From Duganella sp. OV510 (lineage in GTDB: Bacteria; Pseudomonadota; Gammaproteobacteria; Burkholderiales; Burkholderiaceae_D): a stretch of DNA of 64,000 bases. The position numbers and the translations under genes are program-made. Of this stretch, positions 58,856 through 64,000 are shown piece after piece (positions within the stretch are counted from its first letter, which is position 1; each line of letters begins with the position of its first letter). Under the pieces are notes generated by a model. The model saw only the letters and a program-made list of their open reading frames with translations, did no database searches and was not told where the DNA came from. The DNA lies in NCBI RefSeq assembly GCF_900100205.1, contig NZ_FNEQ01000011.1, forward strand, positions 205,321 to 269,320, read 5' to 3'.

Positions 58856-59833
58856 ATGCAAGCCATCGATCTCTGGCTGTTGGTCTTCCCCGGCTTCGTG
58901 CTGCTGGACGCCACCGGCCCCGCCCAGGTGTTTTCGACCGCCAATGACGAGGCGCGCGATGCAGGCCTGCCCGAGCCTTATCGGATCAACATGATTTCTC
59001 CTGACGGCGGCCTGGTCAGCTCGACGGCCGGCGTGGCGTTGCAAACCCTGCCGCTGCCCGATCCCCTCACCTTGGCCGTCGCCACCCTGATCGTCGCTGG
59101 CGGCCGTGGCCTGGAAAATGGCGCCAGCCCGGCGCTGGCGCCTGCCTTGGTCGACTGGGTTGGCCAGGCCGCCACCGGGACGGCGCGCTGCTGCGCGGTG
59201 TGCACCGGCGCTTTCGTGCTGGCGCGCGCCGGCCTGCTGGACGGCCGCCGCGCCGTCACCCACTGGCAGGACGCCGCCGCCCTGCAAGCCCAGTACCCAG
59301 CCATCAGCGTCCAGGAAGACGCTATATATATACGCGATGGCGCGGTCTATACCTCGGCCGGTATTGCCGCCGGCATCGACCTGGCCCTGGCGCTGGTGGA
59401 GGCCGACTTGGGCCGCACCATCGGGCTGGCGGTCGCCAAGCGGCTGGTGGTGTTCCACAAGCGTCCCGGCGGCCAGCGCCAGTTCAGCTCGGAATTGCTG
59501 GCACAAGCCGATCCGCAGGGCTTGCATGGCCAGCTGTGTGCCTGGCTGCGTCCACGCCTGCAACAGCAGCTCGATGTCGAGCAGATGGCGGCTGCGCTGG
59601 CCATGTCGGTGCGCACGCTACACCGCCGGCTGCAGCAGGAAGCAGGCCTTTCGCCGGCACAGTTGTTATTAAGGCTACGCATGGAAACGGCTTGCGCGCT
59701 GCTGGAGCGGCCCGGCATGACAGTCAAGCGCGCCGCCCACCAGAGCGGCTTCGGCAGCGAGTACAATCTGCGGCGCGCGTTTGCCGCGCAGCTGGGCGTG
59801 GCGCCCAGCGATTACCTCGCGCGCTTTGGATAA
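58856..59833 (+). CDS. GlxA family transcriptional regulator (DJ-1 domain plus AraC HTH)
   Basis: A 325-residue regulator. Residues 1-185 form a DJ-1/PfpI-like domain (CCAVCTGAFVLARAGLLDGR elbow, Cys near residue 118) and the C-terminus (about 230-325) a double HTH of AraC type (LAMSVRTLHRRLQQE, AAHQSGFGSEYNLRRAF). ATG 58856 is the first sensible start; the TTG at 58841 lies in the promoter. It is divergent from the DJ-1 enzyme gene. Ligand unknown. Confidence 0.9.
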   Translation: MQAIDLWLLVFPGFVLLDATGPAQVFSTANDEARDAGLPEPYRINMISPDGGLVSSTAGVALQTLPLPDPLTLAVATLIVAGGRGLENGASPALAPALVDWVGQAATGTARCCAVCTGAFVLARAGLLDGRRAVTHWQDAAALQAQYPAISVQEDAIYIRDGAVYTSAGIAAGIDLALALVEADLGRTIGLAVAKRLVVFHKRPGGQRQFSSELLAQADPQGLHGQLCAWLRPRLQQQLDVEQMAAALAMSVRTLHRRLQQEAGLSPAQLLLRLRMETACALLERPGMTVKRAAHQSGFGSEYNLRRAFAAQLGVAPSDYLARFG

Positions 59834-59836
59834 ATC

Positions 59837-60220
59837 ATGATGCAGTCAGTGGATACATGGGCCGCCAGGGTCCTGTTATTAAATAGCGGTCTGGCGCTGG
59901 CGGTCGCGCTCGGGCTGCTGGGCGAACGGCTGGCCGAAGGCGAGGCCAGCCGTGTGTTTGGCGCCGCGATGCTGGGCTTCATCGCCGCCGTGCTGTGCCT
60001 GCGCCGCCATCCGGCCGGCCTGTGGGGCGCGGCCCTGTATTACGCGCTGCAACTGGTCAGCTACACGCCGCTGGACGGCGGGCCGGGATGGAGCGTCAAG
60101 GCTGGCGTCAGCGTCGGCCTGGTGTTGCAATTCTCTCAATCCATCATCGTCGTCAACATGGTCGCCCTGGCGTTGCTGGCGCTGACCACCGCGCTGCTGG
60201 CGTGGCGCCGCCGCCGCTGA
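59837..60220 (+). CDS. Small integral membrane protein
   Basis: A 127-residue protein with about four hydrophobic helices (about 9-27, 40-55, 60-74 and 95-120) and an Arg-rich end (AWRRRR), inside-positive. It starts three bases after the GlxA stop and so is probably co-transcribed. It has no recognised family. It resembles small uncharacterised membrane proteins often found after regulators. Confidence 0.65.
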   Translation: MMQSVDTWAARVLLLNSGLALAVALGLLGERLAEGEASRVFGAAMLGFIAAVLCLRRHPAGLWGAALYYALQLVSYTPLDGGPGWSVKAGVSVGLVLQFSQSIIVVNMVALALLALTTALLAWRRRR

Positions 60221-60830
60221 AACTCCGCCGCGTCATCAGGCTGTCACACGGGCGATGCAAAGTGTCAGTGCATCAGCAAAAATTTCTTTTTCGCAATCTG
60301 AATCTGGTGACACGTTCCATGCCTGCAAGCATGTCTTAAAAGCAGGTTGCAAGCATGAGACAGCGTTGCAAATAAGTTCTTTTCGGAAATTACCTGAGAT
60401 ATACTGGACGGCCATGCTGCGGATTTTTGTTGCCAAATAGCATGGATTCATTGCAGAAATATTAAATAAATTCAGGCACTTAGACCACTTTTTGGCGCGC
60501 AAAAAATCACCATTCCACGATTAAAGTTTACTTAGTGGAAGATTTGTTTTGGTCGCCTTGTAATGAAACAGGTCCCCATTTTCAGCCTCGGCGGCGAGAT
60601 GGCGGATGCATTAAAAGCAACTTTATTTAGTTGAGAACAAGCAAGAAAGCTTCTTCCGGTTTACTAAAGTCGCTCAGTTTGTTGACGATAAGCATGTAAG
60701 CAGCAGGGTTTTAATTAAAACGGCAATCCAGCCATAGAAAAATACTCGGAGACGACGGATACAGGGCCGTCGTCTCCGCGTATTTCGTACAGAACATCGA
60801 TAGCAGCGTCCCATTTCAGGAGAAATACAA
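60221..60830 (+). promoter_or_regulatory. AT-richer 610-base leader upstream of the giant repeat gene
   Basis: No convincing gene lies here; the minus-strand frame 60236-60502 has no ribosome binding site or family features. The segment is visibly less GC-rich than its surroundings. It holds an inverted repeat TTCCAC/GTGGAA (60513-60518 and 60535-60540), a direct GCAAGCATG repeat near 60328 and 60349, and a perfect 12-bp hairpin (60747-60758 with 60767-60778) without a T-tract. AGGAG at 60818-60822 serves the next ATG. Confidence 0.5.
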
Positions 60831-63800
60831 ATGAGCATCCCAGCAAACTTCACGACTGACCAGATCGCTGCGCTAACGACGCAGCAGATTGCTGTGCTCA
60901 ATTCTGCGGACTTCGCAACGCTATCGTCGGATCAGGTCGGCGCGCTGACCACGCTGCAGGCGTCGGTCCTGACCTCGTCTCAAGTGGTCGGTTTCAGCAC
61001 TGCCAATCTGCCTTCGTTCGGTACTGAAGATGTCGCCGCGCTGAGCGTCACCGCGATCGTCGGTCTGAGCACCGCCCAGATCAAAGCACTGGCGACCGAC
61101 CAGATCGTCGCGCTGACCTCCAGCCAGGCTGGCGCGCTGAATACGCAGCAAGTTGCCGCGATGACCACCAATGCCATCGCCGCCCTGGATACCGCTGACT
61201 TTGCCGCCCTGAAAACCGCTGCTATCGCTGCCCTGAACAGCAGCCAGATCAAAGCCCTGTCCACCGACCAGGTTGTCGCGCTGACCACCGCCTCGGCCAA
61301 CGCGCTGACCACCGCGCAAGTCAATGCCTTCACTACCGACCAGATCGTTGCGCTGGAAACCTCTGACCTGAACGCGCTGAAAACCTCGTCGATCGCTGGC
61401 CTGAACAGCACCCAGGTCGCTGCGCTGACCTCCGGCCAGATCAATGGCCTGAGCACCGCCAGCCTGGTTGCGCTGAGCACCGCCAACATTGCCAACGGCC
61501 TGAGCACCGACCAGGTTGTCGCGCTGACCTCGACCCAGGTTGCTGCGCTGACCACCGCGCAAGTGGGCGCGCTGTCGAGCAACAACATCGGCGCCATCGA
61601 AACCCGCGACATCGTCGGCATCAGCACCGCTGGCATCGCTGCCCTGAAATCGGCCCAACTGGCCGCGCTGACCTCCGATCAAGTGGCCGCGCTGACCACC
61701 AACCAGATTGTTGCGCTGACCACCGCTGCTGTGTCGGGCCTGAGCACCGATGCGATCGTTGCGCTGACCACCAGCCAGGCTGCCGCGTTGACCACCCAGC
61801 AAGTTGCTGCGCTGTCGACCAACGCCATCGTGGCGCTGCAAACCCAGGACTTTGCTGCCCTGAAAACGGCAGCCATCGCTGGCCTGTCGACCAACCAGAT
61901 CAAAGCCCTGACCACTGACCTGGTGGTGGCACTGACCACCGCTGAAGCGAATGCCCTGAGCAGCGCGCAAGTTGCCGCCCTGAGCACCGACTCTGTCGCT
62001 GCGCTGGAAACCGCTGACATTGCTTCGATCAAAACCTCGTCGTTCGCAGCCCTGAACTCGGCACAAGTTGCTGCGCTGACCACCGAGCAGGTCAACACCC
62101 TGGCCACCGCACAACTGGCTGCCCTGAGCACCAGCGCCATCGCCAACGGCCTGACCACCGACCAGGTGGTTGCCCTGACCTCGTCGCAACTGGCCGCACT
62201 GAGCACCGCACAAATCGGTGCGATTTCGAGCAACGGCATCGGCGCGATCGAAACCCGCGACATCGCCGGCATCAGCACCGCCGGCATCGCTGCCCTGAAA
62301 TCGGCCCAGCTGGCTGCGCTGACCTCGGATCAAGTCTCCGCACTGTCGACCAACCAGATCGTCGCCCTGACCACCGCAGCAGTCTCCGGCCTGAGCACCG
62401 ACTCGGTGGTGGCACTGACCACCAACCAGGCTGCCGCGCTGACCACCCAGCAAGTTGCTGCGCTGTCGACCAACGCGATTGCCGCGCTGCAAACCGAAGA
62501 CTTCGCCGCACTGAAAACCGCTGCGATTGCTGGTCTGTCGACCAACCAGATCAAAGCCCTGACTACCGACCTGGTGGTGGCCCTGACCACCGCTGAAGCG
62601 AACGCCCTGAGCAGCGCGCAAGTTGCCGCCCTGAGCACCGATGCAGTCGCCGCCTTGCAAACCGCCGACATCGCTTCGATCAAAACCTCGTCGTTTGCTG
62701 CCCTGAACTCGGCACAAGTTGCTGCGCTGACCACCGAGCAGGTCAACACCCTGGCTACCGCACAACTGGCTGTCCTGAGCACCAACGCCATCGCCAACGG
62801 CCTGACCACCGACCAGGTGGTTGCCCTGACCTCGTCGCAACTGGCCGCACTGAGCACCGCACAAATCGGTGCGATTTCGAGCAACGGCATCGGCGCGATC
62901 GAAACCCGCGACATCGCCGGCATCAGCACCGCCGGCATCGCTGCCCTGAAATCGGCCCAGCTGGCTGCGCTGACCTCGGATCAAGTCTCCGCACTGTCGA
63001 CCAACCAGATCGTCGCCCTGACCACCGCAGCAGTCTCCGGCCTGAGCACCGACTCGGTGGTGGCACTGACCACCAGCCAGGCTGCCGCGCTGACCACCCA
63101 GCAAGTTGCCGCGCTGTCGACCAACGCGATTGCCGCGCTGCAAACCGAAGACTTTGCCGCACTGAAAACTGCTGCAGTCGCCGGCCTGTCGACCAACCAG
63201 ATCAAAGCCCTGACCACCGACCTGGTGGTGGCCCTGACCACCGCTGAAGCGAACGCCCTGAGCAGCGCCCAAGTTGCTGCCCTGAGCACTGACGCAGTCG
63301 CCGCCCTGCAAACCGCCGACATCGCCGCCATCAAAACTTCTTCGTTCGCGGCGCTGAACTCGGCGCAAGTCGCTGCGCTGACCACCGAACAGGTCAACGG
63401 CCTGGCTACCGCACAACTGAGTGTGCTGAGCACCAACGCGATCGCCAACGGCCTGACCACTGATCAAGTGGTTGCCCTGACGTCGTCGCAACTGGCGGCA
63501 CTGAGCACCGCGCAAATCGGCGCGATTTCGAGCAACGGCATCGGCGCGATCGAAACCCGCGATATCGGCGGTATCAGCACTGCTGGCATCGCTGCACTGA
63601 AATCGTCGCAACTGGCCGCACTGACGTCGGATCAAGTGGCCGCGCTGTCGACCACCCAGATCATTGCGCTGACCACCGCTGCAGTCGCCGGCCTGAGCAC
63701 CGACGCGATCGTCGCCCTGACCACCAGCCAGGCTGCCGCGCTGACCACCCAGCAAGTTGTTGCGCTGAGCACCAATGCCATCGCTGCGCTGCAAACCCAA

Positions 63801-64000
63801 GACTTCGCTGCCCTGAAAACGGCTGCTGTCGCCGGCTTGTCGACCAACCAGATCAAAGCGCTGACCACCGATCTGGTGGTGGCACTGACCACCGCTGAAG
63901 CGAACGCCCTGAGCAGCGCGCAAGTTGCTGCCCTGAGCACCGACGCAGTTGCTGCGCTGGAAACCGCTGACATCGCCGCCATCAAGACCGCAGCATTCGC
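60831..64000 (+). CDS. Giant octapeptide-repeat protein (3' end beyond window)
   Basis: An open frame of 1056 codons from ATG 60831 (AGGAG upstream) to the window end with no stop. Almost the whole chain is an 8-residue repeat of pattern L/I-T/S-T/S-x-Q/A/D-V/I-x-A (for example LTTDQVVA, LSSAQVAA). 27 such units plus one extra residue (the NG insert in AIANG) form a 217-residue higher-order unit repeated at least four times. No Sec signal is present; if secreted, a type I C-terminal signal would lie beyond the window. Likely a very large surface or secreted protein, fold unknown. Acidic/neutral, almost no Cys, Trp or Tyr. Confidence 0.85.
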   Translation, partial: MSIPANFTTDQIAALTTQQIAVLNSADFATLSSDQVGALTTLQASVLTSSQVVGFSTANLPSFGTEDVAALSVTAIVGLSTAQIKALATDQIVALTSSQAGALNTQQVAAMTTNAIAALDTADFAALKTAAIAALNSSQIKALSTDQVVALTTASANALTTAQVNAFTTDQIVALETSDLNALKTSSIAGLNSTQVAALTSGQINGLSTASLVALSTANIANGLSTDQVVALTSTQVAALTTAQVGALSSNNIGAIETRDIVGISTAGIAALKSAQLAALTSDQVAALTTNQIVALTTAAVSGLSTDAIVALTTSQAAALTTQQVAALSTNAIVALQTQDFAALKTAAIAGLSTNQIKALTTDLVVALTTAEANALSSAQVAALSTDSVAALETADIASIKTSSFAALNSAQVAALTTEQVNTLATAQLAALSTSAIANGLTTDQVVALTSSQLAALSTAQIGAISSNGIGAIETRDIAGISTAGIAALKSAQLAALTSDQVSALSTNQIVALTTAAVSGLSTDSVVALTTNQAAALTTQQVAALSTNAIAALQTEDFAALKTAAIAGLSTNQIKALTTDLVVALTTAEANALSSAQVAALSTDAVAALQTADIASIKTSSFAALNSAQVAALTTEQVNTLATAQLAVLSTNAIANGLTTDQVVALTSSQLAALSTAQIGAISSNGIGAIETRDIAGISTAGIAALKSAQLAALTSDQVSALSTNQIVALTTAAVSGLSTDSVVALTTSQAAALTTQQVAALSTNAIAALQTEDFAALKTAAVAGLSTNQIKALTTDLVVALTTAEANALSSAQVAALSTDAVAALQTADIAAIKTSSFAALNSAQVAALTTEQVNGLATAQLSVLSTNAIANGLTTDQVVALTSSQLAALSTAQIGAISSNGIGAIETRDIGGISTAGIAALKSSQLAALTSDQVAALSTTQIIALTTAAVAGLSTDAIVALTTSQAAALTTQQVVALSTNAIAALQTQDFAALKTAAVAGLSTNQIKALTTDLVVALTTAEANALSSAQVAALSTDAVAALETADIAAIKTAAF
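60840..64000 (+). repeat. 651-bp higher-order tandem repeat array
   Basis: The landmark GCCAACGGC occurs at 61491, 62142, 62793 and 63444, exactly 651 bases apart, marking units 60840-61490 (diverged), 61491-62141, 62142-62792, 62793-63443 and 63444 onward. The units at 62142 and 62793 are nearly identical, the first is clearly the most diverged. Within each, a 24-base (8-codon) repeat is the basic element. Confidence 0.95.

Noticed and set aside
60236..60502. Possible 88-residue minus-strand gene in the 610-base gap
   Set aside because: No ribosome binding site, no promoter in the right place, and an odd Cys/Lys composition with no family resemblance.
60921..63923. 1000-codon open frame on the minus strand opposite the giant repeat gene
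   Set aside because: It is a shadow of the repeat. The plus-strand frame has AGGAG and ATG at 60831, a coherent hydrophobic/Thr pattern and runs through the window end, whereas the minus frame is Arg/Gly/Gln-rich and has no ribosome binding site.
61491..64000. Regular repeats considered as a CRISPR array
   Set aside because: The repeats are in-frame coding units with no unique spacers; period 24 and 651 bases, contiguous.

Overview
The window is GC-rich, densely packed bacterial chromosome. Gene content, protein family mix and layout (GTP-type PckG, DUF885, DUF3016, czcICBA, hybrid cob/cbi cluster, family 2A encapsulin) point to a betaproteobacterium of the Oxalobacteraceae, of the Massilia/Duganella/Janthinobacterium type. 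This placement is inferred from the sequence, not from a database search. There are no rRNA, tRNA, insertion sequence, prophage or CRISPR features.

Layout. 1-10 kb: the end of an unknown gene, a D-2-hydroxyacid dehydrogenase, pckG, a TetR regulator with a matching operator in front of a tiny membrane protein gene, an orphan glycosyltransferase-like protein, an aldehyde dehydrogenase, a DUF885 metallopeptidase-like protein and an AraC regulator with its partner. 10-26 kb: uvrA (with a LexA-like box) and ssb flank a cobalamin block. That block is cobA on the minus strand, then a cobalamin riboswitch and a tightly overlapping 13-gene operon: cbiMNQO (cobalt uptake), cobM, cbiX with a His-rich tail, cobH, cbiD, cbiET, cobI, cbiG split in two, cobJ and a small ferredoxin. 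It is the cobalt-early (anaerobic-type) pathway; no precorrin-6A reductase and no late-stage genes are in the window. 26-30 kb: a less GC-rich module of a membrane-anchored AraC regulator, an NTF2/DJ-1 protein and a beta-lactamase-fold protein that has lost its Ser/Lys motif. 30-35 kb: DUF3016, a monooxygenase/DJ-1 pair under a divergent LysR regulator, and a sedolisin lipoprotein protease. 35-39 kb: a three-gene periplasmic GMC dehydrogenase (gamma subunit, flavoprotein, triheme cytochrome c) behind tandem GntR-like operators.

39-44 kb holds what I consider the most notable functional system: rhodanese, serine O-acetyltransferase, XRE regulator, family 2A encapsulin shell and a cysteine desulfurase with a ~290-residue low-complexity N-terminal cargo domain. 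This is a sulfur-handling protein nanocompartment operon that also encodes cysteine-precursor synthesis, sulfane transfer and a dedicated regulator.

44-64 kb: a coiled-coil membrane protein, a PAP2/haloperoxidase-type lipoprotein with an autotransporter-like strand repeat, an isoquinoline-1-oxidoreductase-like pair, czcICBA metal efflux, a NodB deacetylase-caspase-TPR fusion protein, two divergent DJ-1-type genes, a small membrane protein, and finally the start of a giant gene made almost wholly of 8-residue repeats. These are arranged in 651-bp higher-order units and run off the window end.

Four long palindromes (3239-3292, 38904-38963, 43838-43916, 58126-58185) sit just after stop codons. 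Three belong to one sequence family, and one of those has become the C-terminal coding sequence of a gene.
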